Positions 33,963 through 42,822 of a stretch of DNA of 56,212 nt are shown one piece after another. The position numbers were made by a program, and so were the translations under genes. The stretch covers positions 1-56,212 of the forward strand of contig PWKN01000259.1 of NCBI GenBank assembly GCA_003559735.1. The letters run 5' to 3'. Position 1 is the stretch's first letter. Each line of letters begins with the position of its first letter. This DNA is from Bacteroidales bacterium (GTDB taxonomy: Bacteria > Bacteroidota > Bacteroidia > Bacteroidales > UBA7960). The notes under the pieces were generated by a model. It was not told where the DNA came from. It searched no databases and worked only from the letters and a program-made list of their open reading frames with translations.

Positions 33963-35684
33963 ATGAAACACATTAACTTTAGACTCGTAGCTGTAATGAT
34001 CATTGCAGCAGGATTATTTGCCAGCTGTGGATTAAACAGGATGGTACGCAATTACGATGAGGGGATTCGCTACACTCCCGAAACCAACCCATTAGAAAAT
34101 CATGGCGGCCAGGTTGAAGCAAACACAGAAGGCGCTGTCGACCAGGGATACTTTCATCGCAATGCGGTCATGGAGATCACTCCTGTATTGAAGCATGCTG
34201 ATGGTGAAAAAGAACTTGAGACCGTTACATTGCGGGGCAGCAACACTACCACAACGGGTACAATGATCCAGCGTGACCGGCGGACCACCTTTCCGCTGGA
34301 CAATGTGGTGGTTTATCAGCCCGAAATGCTTGCCTCTGAGCTTTACATGAGGGCAAAGATCTACCGTGAAGGCCGGGAAGATAATGCCACGGTGCTCCCT
34401 GAGAGGAAAGTCGCCGATGGTGTTATTATCACTTCACAGAGAACCAAAAATGACCACAAACCTTCCCTCGCTCCCCACGAATATGAGGAAGAGGTGATCA
34501 TCTCAAAAACAGCAAACATTTATTTTGCTTACATGCGTCACAACCTGAACTGGCGCCTTGCGCTCAACCAGGATGAAGAGGCCCGCAAAGCCATTGAAAA
34601 CGTCACTGAATTCATCCAGAGGGGATGGGAGCTCAAGGCAGTAGATGTCAATGCATGGGCATCACCCGAGGGGGAAGTGGCCTTTAACATGGAGTTGTCA
34701 GAAAACCGTGCCAGCACAGGTGAAAGGTATGTTAACAACCTGTTCAGGGACAAGGATGTTGAAATGCCCGAACTGAGGGTAAATGCCAAGGGTGAGGATT
34801 TTGACGGGTTTATGGTAAAACTCGAAGCCTCTGACCTGCCTGACAAACAAGCTATTGCTAATGTGATCAACACACAGGTTGCTCCGGCAGAACGGGAAAG
34901 AAGGATCAAGGACATGACCATTATTTATGCAGAAGTTGAAAAGATTCTTGAACCGCTGCGTCGTGCAGAAATTACCGTACATGCCTATGAGCCCAAGCTG
35001 ACACATGAAGAGATTGCCACGCTGGCTGTCAGCGATCCCGGTGAGCTTGATGAGAAAGAACTGCTGTTTGCTGCAACCCTTACTGATGACAAGCAGGTAC
35101 AGCTTACCATTTATCGTTCAGCCCAGGATCTTTTCCCAGGCAGTTACAAAGGGTATAATAATGCTGCAGCCATATTGCTCGAACTGGGTGAAGCGGAGAA
35201 AGCAGCTGAATACCTGGAAAGGGCGAATCAGCTTGCACCAGGAAACGGCCATGTTCAGAACAACCTCGGTGTAGTGGCCGCATGGGAACAGGACGATGAA
35301 AATGCCGTGTCATTGTTCCAGTCAGCCCGCGCACAAGGTGTTGACGTGAGCTACAACACAGGCGTTATGCAAATAAGAGGAGGTGACTACCAGGGTGCCC
35401 TTGGCAATTTCGCCGGGTACACATGCATGTATAATATCGCCCTTGCACAGCTGATGGCCGGTAACGAGTCTGCAGCCGTTAACACGCTGAACTGCTCGCC
35501 CGAATGTGGCCAGGTAGCATATCTCAAAGCAGTCATTGCCGCCAGGAATAATGACCCAACAGCACTTTACAGCAATCTGCGCCGTGCCGTCGAAATCAAT
35601 CCGGCAATAAAAGAGATAGCACGTGAAGACAGGGAGTTTATTCAGTTCTTCGGACAAAGTGAATTCCAGGACATCGTTATGTAA
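33963..35684 (+). CDS. lipoprotein with OmpA-like segment and TPR repeats
   Basis: The 573-residue protein has a lipoprotein signal ending LFASCG (Cys near residue 21). A beta-rich region near residues 65-190 includes VTLRGSNTTTTGTMI. An OmpA-C-like stretch follows near residues 215-250 (VDVNAWASPEGEVAFNMELS then ENRAS), which in OmpA-type domains touches peptidoglycan. C-terminal TPR units start near residue 400 (YNNAAAILLELGEAEKAAEY and NNLGVVAAWEQDDENAVSLF). This suggests a periplasmic outer-membrane lipoprotein bridging to peptidoglycan, perhaps abundant, given its strong terminator and promoter boxes. I do not assign a specific name. Confidence 0.82.
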   Translation: MKHINFRLVAVMIIAAGLFASCGLNRMVRNYDEGIRYTPETNPLENHGGQVEANTEGAVDQGYFHRNAVMEITPVLKHADGEKELETVTLRGSNTTTTGTMIQRDRRTTFPLDNVVVYQPEMLASELYMRAKIYREGREDNATVLPERKVADGVIITSQRTKNDHKPSLAPHEYEEEVIISKTANIYFAYMRHNLNWRLALNQDEEARKAIENVTEFIQRGWELKAVDVNAWASPEGEVAFNMELSENRASTGERYVNNLFRDKDVEMPELRVNAKGEDFDGFMVKLEASDLPDKQAIANVINTQVAPAERERRIKDMTIIYAEVEKILEPLRRAEITVHAYEPKLTHEEIATLAVSDPGELDEKELLFAATLTDDKQVQLTIYRSAQDLFPGSYKGYNNAAAILLELGEAEKAAEYLERANQLAPGNGHVQNNLGVVAAWEQDDENAVSLFQSARAQGVDVSYNTGVMQIRGGDYQGALGNFAGYTCMYNIALAQLMAGNESAAVNTLNCSPECGQVAYLKAVIAARNNDPTALYSNLRRAVEINPAIKEIAREDREFIQFFGQSEFQDIVM

Positions 35685-35706
35685 TCGGTAAATAACTGAA
35701 ATAGCT

Positions 35707-35738
35707 AAAAAAGGCGCATGTTGCATGCGCCTTTTTTT
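35707..35738. terminator. bidirectional intrinsic terminator
   Basis: AAAAAAGGCGCATG, loop TTG, CATGCGCCTTTTTTT: a perfect GC-rich stem with T-runs in both directions, between the convergent lipoprotein and deoxynucleoside kinase genes. Confidence 0.93.
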
Positions 35739-35766
35739 ATTCAGCAATACTGCACTGTCAGCCGCT

Positions 35767-36405
35767 TTATGCACCCAGCGTTATGCTGGTCAGGCCCCTT
35801 GGATAATCCTTCTCAATGCAATCAAACACCATCTCCAGGTGATCAGGATAGGCGATGAAGTCAATCGCATTCATATCCAGCAATAAAATCCGCAAATGTT
35901 GCTGCTGTTTTAAATAATTAAGGTAGCTATCCTGGATCTTTTCCAGGTAACCGTCAGAAATGCTTTTTTCATACTCCCGGCCCCTGTTGCGAATATTGGC
36001 CTGCAGTCTGCCGGTGTGTACATACAAGTGAACCAGCAGGTCTGGTCTGGGCAGTTTGGCGTTCATGATGTTGAATAAAGTCATAAACAATTGATATTCA
36101 TCATTCTTTAGGGTCTTCCTTGCAAATATCAAGGATTTATTCAGGAAATAATCCGATACGGTAAAATCATAAAACAAGTCCTGGTGAAGCAGCTCACGTT
36201 TAAGTTGCTGGTACCTGTCCGCCAAAAAAGACAATTCCAACGGGAAGGCATACTTTTCCTGGTCATGATAGAATTTTGCCAGGAACGGATTATCTTCAAA
36301 CTCCTCGAGAATAAGTTTCCCGTTATATCTTTTTGAGATCCGGGTTGCGAGGGATGTCTTACCGACTCCTATGTTTCCCTCAACCGCAATGTAATTGTAC
36401 CGCAT
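35767..36405 (-). CDS. deoxynucleoside kinase
   Basis: The 212-residue protein is of the dNK/dGK family. It has the P-loop EGNIGVGKTSLA (residues 9-20), LEEFEDNPFLAKFYHD near residue 33 with the catalytic acid, a DR-like DRYQQLKREL near residue 63, and RNRGREYEKSISDGYLEKIQ near residue 137 (lid arginines). It phosphorylates deoxynucleosides for dNTP salvage; deoxyadenosine or deoxyguanosine are likely substrates by family. It lies 12 bases after folK and is probably co-transcribed with it. Confidence 0.9.
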   Translation of the reverse strand: MRYNYIAVEGNIGVGKTSLATRISKRYNGKLILEEFEDNPFLAKFYHDQEKYAFPLELSFLADRYQQLKRELLHQDLFYDFTVSDYFLNKSLIFARKTLKNDEYQLFMTLFNIMNAKLPRPDLLVHLYVHTGRLQANIRNRGREYEKSISDGYLEKIQDSYLNYLKQQQHLRILLLDMNAIDFIAYPDHLEMVFDCIEKDYPRGLTSITLGA

Positions 36406-36417
36406 ACCAGCATTGTA

Positions 36418-36930
36418 TTAAGACATAAATGGTTGAATTCTCCGATCTGTCTTGTTAACCCCCAGCGTATCTTTTGTTTCTTTCAGCAATTGTTGTATGG
36501 ACTTCCCAAATTGCGGATGGATGAGCTCCGGGGCAATTTCGGACAAAGGCAGCAAGGCAAATTTTCGCAAATGAGTTCTTGGGTGAGGGATTATCAATCC
36601 GGACAACGAATATGTTTCCTGGTTGTAAAAGAGTATGTCGATATCTATTGTCCTTGACCCGGCAACCCCCTGTTCCCTTTTTCGCCCCAGCACTTGCTCG
36701 ACCCTGAGCAGAAGATCCATCAGCGCTTTGGGTGCCAGGTGTGTTTTTGCTGCTACGGCCATGTTATAAAAGCAACTGGTGGATTCACTCATTCCCCAGG
36801 GCTCCGTATTGTAAAGAGAACTCACCGAAACAATGCATATGCCTGACTCTTCAAGCATGCTCATGGCGGCAGAAAAAGTTGAAGGAACATCCCCGATATT
36901 CCCGCCAAACAGTAAATAAGCTGTATGCAT
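36418..36930 (-). CDS. folK: 2-amino-4-hydroxy-6-hydroxymethyldihydropteridine diphosphokinase
   Basis: The 170-residue HPPK transfers pyrophosphate from ATP to 6-hydroxymethyl-dihydropterin in folate synthesis. Motifs are AYLLFGGNIGD at the start, SSLYNTEPWGM near residue 37, FYNMAVAA near residue 54, VLGRKREQGVAGSRTIDIDI near residue 79 and LIIPHPRTHLRKFALLPLSE near residue 112. The start at 36930 is the family start; an open frame to 36984 adds 18 unrelated residues. It is divergent from sppA and followed by the deoxynucleoside kinase gene. Confidence 0.95.
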   Translation of the reverse strand: MHTAYLLFGGNIGDVPSTFSAAMSMLEESGICIVSVSSLYNTEPWGMSESTSCFYNMAVAAKTHLAPKALMDLLLRVEQVLGRKREQGVAGSRTIDIDILFYNQETYSLSGLIIPHPRTHLRKFALLPLSEIAPELIHPQFGKSIQQLLKETKDTLGVNKTDRRIQPFMS

Positions 36931-37067
36931 CTGTCCGGTTAATATAATTCTCAACAAAAATGAACAAAAAAAACGGGTTGACAAAAAATAATCATTTTCT
37001 TAAGGTCATACCACGTTTTTTTTTTAACTTTAATCCGTTTTTTATTACTCACCTTAACCTTATAACC

Positions 37068-38840
37068 ATGAAACAATTTTTCAAATTCATGTTTGCATCA
37101 ATGCTGGGTTTTTTCATTACCCTGATCATCGTATTTTTCCTGATGGTGGGTATTATTGCATCGATTGCAACCATTGCATCAAAAGAGACTGTGGTGGTCA
37201 AAGAAAATTCGGTGTTGCATCTTAAGCTTACCACAGAGATCGTGGATCGCGGCGGAGGCAGTCCGTTTGAAACCTTCGATTTCATGACTTTCAGTCCGTC
37301 GAGGGCCATTGGCCTGAATGACCTTTTAAAAAGCCTGGAGAAAGCGGCAGAAGATGACAACATAGCAGGGATATTTCTTGATCTTAGTATTATTCCGGCC
37401 GGATGGAGCACCATTGATGAGATCCGTAAGGGGATAAAGGATTTTAAAGAGTCGGGTAAGTTTGTGATCACCTATGGGGAGACGCTTATTCAAAATGCTT
37501 ACTATTTGGGGAGTGTTGCTGACGAGCTCTACCTGCATCCTGAGGGGACGATCGATTTCAGGGGGATTAATTCAGAGCTCGCTTTCCTTAAAAACATGCT
37601 CGACCGGTTGGGTATTGATCCCCAGGTCGTGACACATGGAGAATACAAAAGCGCCGGCGAACCCTTAATGCGCGAAGACCTGAGCGATGAAAACCGTGAG
37701 CAGATCCGTTCCTATATCAGTTCAATATGGAATAATGTTTTGGCTGACATTGCCACATCGAGGGGGGTCACGATAAACCATCTCAACGAGGTGGCAAATA
37801 ACCTGAATGCCCGGAACACGGATCTGGCCATGGAGTGGAAGATGATAGACGGCACCGCCCACCGGGATGAAGTGTACGATATACTCAAAGAGCGCCTGGG
37901 GTTGGATGAGGATGACGACATCTCTTTTGTCACACTCGGTGCATACGGACGTGCGCCCTTACCAAAGAGCATGATACAACCAAGAAGCAAAAACAAGGTT
38001 GCCGTCGTATACGGCAGCGGGAACATCATTTCAGGCCCCGGCAGTGAGCGCACCATTGGTTCTGAACGCATTGCAGGCGCCCTCAGGCAGGCAAGAAAGG
38101 ACGATGATGTGAAAGCAATTGTATTCAGGATCAATTCGCCGGGGGGAAGTGCGCTCGCATCAGATATTATATTGCGTGAGGTCATCCTGGCTGCACAGGA
38201 AAAACCGGTTGTTGCGTCGATGGGCGATGTGGCTGCATCAGGTGGATACTATATAGCCTGCGCTGCTGACTACATTGTTGCAAGTCCCAATACGATAACA
38301 GGATCCATAGGCGTCATCGGCATGATGCCCAATATGCAGGAATTTTTTAATGAAAAGCTGGGCATTACCTTCGATAACGTAAAAACCAATGATATGGCTG
38401 ATTTTCCATCGGTCAGCAGGCCCATGACCCCTGCAGAACGCCGTTTGATTAAAGAAAGCATTGGAGAGGTGTACGATACGTTTACAGCGCATGTAGCTGA
38501 AGGCCGCAACATACCTGTATCTGTTGTTGACGAGCTGGGTCGCGGAAGGGTATGGAGTGGTTCGGAAGCCAGGCAGAACGGATTGATTGATGACTTCGGG
38601 GGCTTACAGTTGGCAGTTGACAAGGCGATCGAACTGGCAGAGCTGGAGGATTACAGGATTGTGGAATACCCCATCAGAAAAGAGCTGATAGAGCAGATCA
38701 TGGAAGGATTTGGCGGTGTACAGGAGCGGATCCTGCAGCGTAAACTCGGACATTCATATCGCTATTACAGGCAGATAAACGATGCACGCGATATGACCGG
38801 CATCCTTATGCGCATGCCCTACGATATATATATGGAATAA
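37068..38840 (+). CDS. sppA: signal peptide peptidase SppA, 67K type
   Basis: The 590-residue protein is the long SppA with two tandem protease-like domains. It has a membrane anchor at residues 11-38. The catalytic Lys is in THGEYKSAGEP (K194) and the catalytic Ser in MGDVAASGGYYIACAADYIV (S391), as in E. coli SppA where Lys and Ser come from different halves. It degrades cleaved signal peptides in the inner membrane. The start at 37068 opens a clean anchor; the frame is open to 36960 but those codons are AT-rich leader. TAACTTTA at 37025-37032 is close to a -7 element. Confidence 0.94.
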   Translation: MKQFFKFMFASMLGFFITLIIVFFLMVGIIASIATIASKETVVVKENSVLHLKLTTEIVDRGGGSPFETFDFMTFSPSRAIGLNDLLKSLEKAAEDDNIAGIFLDLSIIPAGWSTIDEIRKGIKDFKESGKFVITYGETLIQNAYYLGSVADELYLHPEGTIDFRGINSELAFLKNMLDRLGIDPQVVTHGEYKSAGEPLMREDLSDENREQIRSYISSIWNNVLADIATSRGVTINHLNEVANNLNARNTDLAMEWKMIDGTAHRDEVYDILKERLGLDEDDDISFVTLGAYGRAPLPKSMIQPRSKNKVAVVYGSGNIISGPGSERTIGSERIAGALRQARKDDDVKAIVFRINSPGGSALASDIILREVILAAQEKPVVASMGDVAASGGYYIACAADYIVASPNTITGSIGVIGMMPNMQEFFNEKLGITFDNVKTNDMADFPSVSRPMTPAERRLIKESIGEVYDTFTAHVAEGRNIPVSVVDELGRGRVWSGSEARQNGLIDDFGGLQLAVDKAIELAELEDYRIVEYPIRKELIEQIMEGFGGVQERILQRKLGHSYRYYRQINDARDMTGILMRMPYDIYME

Positions 38841-38858
38841 AAATGGCCGGGGATATTG

Positions 38859-38893
38859 CAGAGTCCTGGTTTATAAGAAAAACCAGGACTCTG
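38859..38893. terminator. perfect 14-bp hairpin between convergent genes
   Basis: CAGAGTCCTGGTTT, loop ATAAGAA, AAACCAGGACTCTG is a perfect stem between sppA and the alkaline phosphatase gene. There is no long T-run after it, yet its place and strength fit a bidirectional terminator. Confidence 0.75.
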
Positions 38894-38903
38894 TAAATAT
38901 CAA

Positions 38904-40358
38904 CTATTCACCAAGGCGATACACATCAATATCGGGTTTTCCCCACATCAGGAATATTGCGTTGGCAACATCTGTGTTTTGCAGGTAGGGTCCGATTACG
39001 GGGTCCTTTTCACCGGCAAACAAAGTGAACAACTCCCTGCCTGGCCCCTTTGCATAAAACGGTACAAGCATATTGGTATGTCCTCCTGATTGCCATTGCA
39101 CTTCAGGCAACTGACCCTGTCCCCTGTTGACCACCGGGTCGTTCACTGTTTCAGGGTGATCCGGACCGGTAAGAAAGCCAGTCTCATGGTCGCTGGTTAC
39201 AATGATCAGGGTCTCTTCCCAGCTGCTGTTCTCTTCCACCCATTCTATGGCGGCCCTGACCGAATTGTTAAAGTCGATCTGCTCTTCAATCAGTCGCACC
39301 AGGTTGTTACCATGTCCGGCCCAGTCTATTGCCCCCCCCTCTACCATTACAAAAAATCCATCCTTATTCTGACCCAGGACATTGAGCGAAGCCCTTGTCA
39401 TTTCTTCGAGCGTCGGCACATTTTCATTCAGGGGCAATGAAAAGGGTTTTTCCTGTTCATCACTGCCAGATCGTCCCTGGTTCAAAGTACTATGCACCCG
39501 GGGAACCCCGAAAACACGTTTTGGAGCAGGGCCTGTTGCCAGGGCCGCAAAATCAGCTCGCTCCTCAATGAATGTCCACGGATCACGTTCACCATCCCCA
39601 TCCACATCCTGGGCATAGTATTGTTGCTGTCCGACAGCAAACACGGTACGTCCCTCATTGACTGTCAGCTGATCCCACGATTCCTTGCCACCCACCCAAT
39701 TGTATGACAATTCCTCCATAATGCCATCATTGTTATAATATGGATGTCCCGGCGCCATGATCACGTCAAGTTGTGTGCTGAACAACATATACCTTGCTAT
39801 CTCTGCAAGGTTGCCCCGTGTATGGTTGTGGGCAGCAAATCCTGCCGGTGTGGCATGGCTGAAAGGGACACTGCTTACCACACCAATGGATTTTCCAAGG
39901 TTTTTTGCTGCCTGACTGATGTGTGTGAGCGTATCTCCGCACAGATCAATGCCAATCGATCCATTCATCACTTTTCTGCCGGTCGACAAAGCAGTGGCGG
40001 CTGCACCACTGTCGGTAGCATCTCTGAAAAGATAATCTGCATCGACCCATGCTTTGCCAGGCGCATATGCATTCATATAAATGGTATCATCACCGTGCAT
40101 TCTTGCCGCCATATAAGTAGCCAATCCCAAATGCAGCCAGTCATCCTGCTCATAGGGCTGCACCCCGGCCTCACCATATTCGAAATAGTTTGCGGCCAAA
40201 ACCTGGTTATATCCCATACCATCGCCCACAAAATAGATTATGTTTTTTGCGTAAGGAACATCCGCCTCCTGCCTGGAACTAACGTCCTGGCATGAAACCA
40301 TTCCAAAAACAAAGATAAAGATCAGTGCCAGTAACAATGTGTTTCTTTTTTGAGTCAT
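38904..40358 (-). CDS. alkaline phosphatase, lipoprotein form
   Basis: The 484-residue protein belongs to the PhoA-like alkaline phosphatase family. VGDGMG near residue 45 carries the metal Asp. DATDSGAAATALSTG has the nucleophile Ser117. HATPAGFAAHNHTRG lies near residue 168, MVEGGAIDWAGHGNN near residue 350 and TSDHETGF near residue 397, and the last metal His is in SGGHTNM near residue 430. The signal ends GMVSCQ (Cys23), so it is probably anchored at the outer membrane. DVDGDGERDPW near residue 253 resembles a calcium loop within an insertion. It releases phosphate from organic esters. The promoter at 40556 leaves a leader of about 190 bases with tandem repeats. Confidence 0.93.
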   Translation of the reverse strand: MTQKRNTLLLALIFIFVFGMVSCQDVSSRQEADVPYAKNIIYFVGDGMGYNQVLAANYFEYGEAGVQPYEQDDWLHLGLATYMAARMHGDDTIYMNAYAPGKAWVDADYLFRDATDSGAAATALSTGRKVMNGSIGIDLCGDTLTHISQAAKNLGKSIGVVSSVPFSHATPAGFAAHNHTRGNLAEIARYMLFSTQLDVIMAPGHPYYNNDGIMEELSYNWVGGKESWDQLTVNEGRTVFAVGQQQYYAQDVDGDGERDPWTFIEERADFAALATGPAPKRVFGVPRVHSTLNQGRSGSDEQEKPFSLPLNENVPTLEEMTRASLNVLGQNKDGFFVMVEGGAIDWAGHGNNLVRLIEEQIDFNNSVRAAIEWVEENSSWEETLIIVTSDHETGFLTGPDHPETVNDPVVNRGQGQLPEVQWQSGGHTNMLVPFYAKGPGRELFTLFAGEKDPVIGPYLQNTDVANAIFLMWGKPDIDVYRLGE

Positions 40359-40410
40359 CTCATTTGGTTTTTTTATTTAACAAATTGGTTCAACAACGAT
40401 TAAAACTGAT

Positions 40411-40470
40411 GATCCGGTCAGCCCCAATGATCAGGTCAACCTCAATGATCCGGTCAGCCCCAGTGTCAGG
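40411..40470 (-). repeat. 18-bp tandem repeat in the alkaline phosphatase leader
   Basis: Three full units, GATCCGGTCAGCCCCAAT, GATCAGGTCAACCTCAAT and GATCCGGTCAGCCCCAGT, plus a partial GTCAGG. On the minus strand the core is GGGGCTGACCGGATC. It lies about 50 bases upstream of the alkaline phosphatase ATG, in the 259-base gap 40359-40617. Confidence 0.85.
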
Positions 40471-40555
40471 AAAACCCTAAAAGAAAAAACACCATTTCCG
40501 GACTATTGTTCAGGTGTTTTCCATCGGAACACCAGCCTTCTCCGGACTGCCGGAA

Positions 40556-40563
40556 CAAATATA
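40556..40563 (-). promoter_or_regulatory. probable -7 element for the alkaline phosphatase gene
   Basis: Minus-strand TATATTTG matches TAnnTTTG; a near-match TTTC lies at the -33 spacing. The predicted RNA start near 40549 puts the 18-bp repeats in the leader. Confidence 0.5.
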
Positions 40564-40617
40564 CATGAATTTTTATCATGCGAAATTTCACACAGACGCA
40601 TAAAAATCCAGGAATGA

Positions 40618-41682
40618 TCATACGGCAACGAACCGAACAGCTGATGCTTTGAAACTCAGCCAGACTTCCTTGCCGGGATTTAGCTTCATCTTATTAAATG
40701 AATGGCTGCTCACTGAAACCACCAGATCAATTCCGGTGGCCACCACAAGTTCCATTCCAGCCCCAGAGAGATAGGCTTCTGTTACAACCCCTTTCAGGTT
40801 ATTAACCGCTGATGTCTGGCCAGGGGTTTCTGACAGGATAATATCTTCCTGGGGGATCATCACATATCCATCAAGGCATTCCGGTTGTCTGCCAACATAA
40901 TAAATTGTGATGCGATCGCTGACCTCAGCGGCCTGCAATCCCGGATCATCAGTTTTTTGTTTTATTTTGCAGGGAATCAGGTTTTTAATGCCACTGAAAC
41001 GAGCGACAAACTCTGTTTTCGGATGCTTAAAAACCTTATCAGGTGTGTCATATTGCACAAGGCGACCGTTCTCCATAACGGCAACCTTATTGGCAAGGGT
41101 AGCTATTTCCATATAATCGTGTGTAACATGGATCAGTGTTTTGCCGCTTTTGTGAATGTTCCTGAGGACGGTTCGCAGTTCCGATTTCCGTTTTATGTCC
41201 AGATTCGACAATGGCTCATCCAGCAGCAGAATATCAGGATCGGCAGCCAGTGTCCGGGCAAGGGCAACCCGTTGGGCTTCACCACCCGATAGTGTTCCCG
41301 GATATCTGTTTAGCAAATGACTGACATCAGACTGGTTGGCAAAATGCCTCACGAGGGCTACCGTTTCCTTTGCCGTTAACCCTTTATGGCGCAAGGGATA
41401 CGCTATATTCTTCCGTACAGTCATGTGCGGAAACAATGCAAGATCCTGGTATACCAGTCCTATGCCTCGTGTCTGAATCTTTTTATTGGTAATATCTGTC
41501 CCCCGAAAGCGAATTCTTCCACTGTCAGGTTTTACCAGTCCGGCAAGCAATTCGAGCATGATCGTCTTACCTGCCCCCGACATGCCAAGGAGAGCGACAT
41601 AGTCGTATTCATTCACTTCCAGGTTGACATTCTCAACCACAAATGATGGAAATTGTACGCATATGTTTTCCAATTGTAACAT
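40618..41682 (-). CDS. molybdate/tungstate-type ABC transporter ATP-binding protein
   Basis: The 354-residue ATPase has Walker A GMSGAGKT near residue 33, the signature LSGGEAQRVALARTL near residue 130, Walker B ILLLDEPLSNLD near residue 150 and a switch His in HVTHD near residue 184. A C-terminal TOBE domain (LKGVVTEAYLSGAGMELVVA onward) is the usual oxyanion-binding regulatory domain of ModC/WtpC/CysA. The substrate is assigned as molybdate or tungstate because the divergent operon makes molybdenum cofactor; sulfate is the alternative. The permease gene is 66 bases upstream. No substrate-binding protein gene is present. Confidence 0.85.
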   Translation of the reverse strand: MLQLENICVQFPSFVVENVNLEVNEYDYVALLGMSGAGKTIMLELLAGLVKPDSGRIRFRGTDITNKKIQTRGIGLVYQDLALFPHMTVRKNIAYPLRHKGLTAKETVALVRHFANQSDVSHLLNRYPGTLSGGEAQRVALARTLAADPDILLLDEPLSNLDIKRKSELRTVLRNIHKSGKTLIHVTHDYMEIATLANKVAVMENGRLVQYDTPDKVFKHPKTEFVARFSGIKNLIPCKIKQKTDDPGLQAAEVSDRITIYYVGRQPECLDGYVMIPQEDIILSETPGQTSAVNNLKGVVTEAYLSGAGMELVVATGIDLVVSVSSHSFNKMKLNPGKEVWLSFKASAVRFVAV

Positions 41683-41748
41683 AAACAGTATGTTGATGGA
41701 ACCCTAACCTTACCTTATTTCTGGCAACCAGACCCGGTTAAACCAGAT

Positions 41749-42534
41749 TCAGCTTTTTTCCTGTGGTTTTCTCCCGAGCAATCGCATGCCCACAAATACC
41801 ACAAGGCACACTGTTACATACACTGCGGCAACGGGTCTGGCGTTCGACAATCCAAATGATGCAAACCGCTCCCATATCAGAACCGGTGTAACCATGGGGT
41901 GATAGGCAATGATTACCACCGCACCAAACTCACTGAGTCCGCGGGCCCACATCATCGTCAGACCGGTAAGTATCTGCCGTTTGGCCAGGGGCAGGGATAT
42001 GGTAAAGAACACCCGCCAGGGAGATGCACCGAGGGTCAATGCAGCATTTTCAAGCCTTTCCGGAACCGATGTAAATCCATCCCTGGCTGCATTGATCAAA
42101 AAGGGAATGCTCACATAAGCCATGGCAATAACAATACCCGCTACTCCTCCGACAAAATGGATGCCAGCGGCTTCTCCTGCCTGTCCCAGCCATGAGCTTC
42201 GGCTCACAACCCCAAGAATGGCTATCCCGGCAGCAGAATGTGGAATAACCACAGGCAGATCAACCAACCCATTAACAAACTCCCTCCCCGGGAACCTTTT
42301 CCGTGCCAGCAAATAGGCCAGAGGTACTGCACCAACAGAAAAAATCAACACCCCTGCCAGGGAACACAGCAATGTGAGGCGAATACTGTTACGCACCTCA
42401 GCATCTGCCACACTGTCAGCATATTGTCCGGCAGAAGTCTGCAAAAACATACCAGCCAGCGGGGCAACAATGAACAATAATACCAACCCACTGAGAAAAA
42501 GAAATACAAGGCTAATTTTCCAGTTTTGCAGCAT
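41749..42534 (-). CDS. molybdate/tungstate-type ABC transporter permease
   Basis: The 261-residue protein is an oxyanion-type permease (ModB/WtpB/CysU-like) with six hydrophobic helices. The EAA loop is ENAALTLGASPWRVFFTISL near residue 168, followed by LAKRQILTGLTMMWARGLSE and FGAVVIIAYHP, the usual ModB-type ending of that helix. It forms the channel for the ATPase encoded downstream. It is the first gene of this unit, divergent from the cofactor operon. TAACTTTG lies upstream on the minus strand near 42650 and may be its -7 element. Confidence 0.87.
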   Translation of the reverse strand: MLQNWKISLVFLFLSGLVLLFIVAPLAGMFLQTSAGQYADSVADAEVRNSIRLTLLCSLAGVLIFSVGAVPLAYLLARKRFPGREFVNGLVDLPVVIPHSAAGIAILGVVSRSSWLGQAGEAAGIHFVGGVAGIVIAMAYVSIPFLINAARDGFTSVPERLENAALTLGASPWRVFFTISLPLAKRQILTGLTMMWARGLSEFGAVVIIAYHPMVTPVLIWERFASFGLSNARPVAAVYVTVCLVVFVGMRLLGRKPQEKS

Positions 42535-42785
42535 ACTGGGCTTGGTTTATGTTTAGGGCCAACCAACCGGAATAATTGTCCGTTGTTATGCTTGTCAGTT
42601 TTTATGTTTTCAGATGCTGATTGTAACCTGCATCGATCCCGCAAAGTTATTACTTTTGTTTTTACGATGGCAGAAAACCCGCATCCCCTGGTTGCGGTTT
42701 TCCGTCCGCTGAAACTTTTGAAAGACAAGTCCCTGTAGAGACATTGTTGCTTCTCCTGTTTTCTTACATGCACGATCTTCCATGG

Positions 42786-42793
42786 TATTTTTG
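42786..42793 (+). promoter_or_regulatory. -7 element of the molybdenum cofactor operon
   Basis: TATTTTTG followed by TACCTTCGC is a typical Bacteroidota core promoter. The RNA start near 42800 gives a leader of about 25 bases. No -33 TTTG at the ideal spacing is seen. I saw no convincing Moco riboswitch in 42535-42819. Confidence 0.6.
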
Positions 42794-42822
42794 TACCTTC
42801 GCGACAAAAGAATCGCTATTTG

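Noticed and set aside
40411-40470. CRISPR array
   Set aside because: Units are contiguous 18-bp tandem repeats without spacers, and no cas gene is present.
42535-42819. Possible molybdenum-cofactor riboswitch in the divergent region
   Set aside because: I could not lay out a convincing Moco-type fold; only promoter-like boxes are visible. A covariance search would decide.
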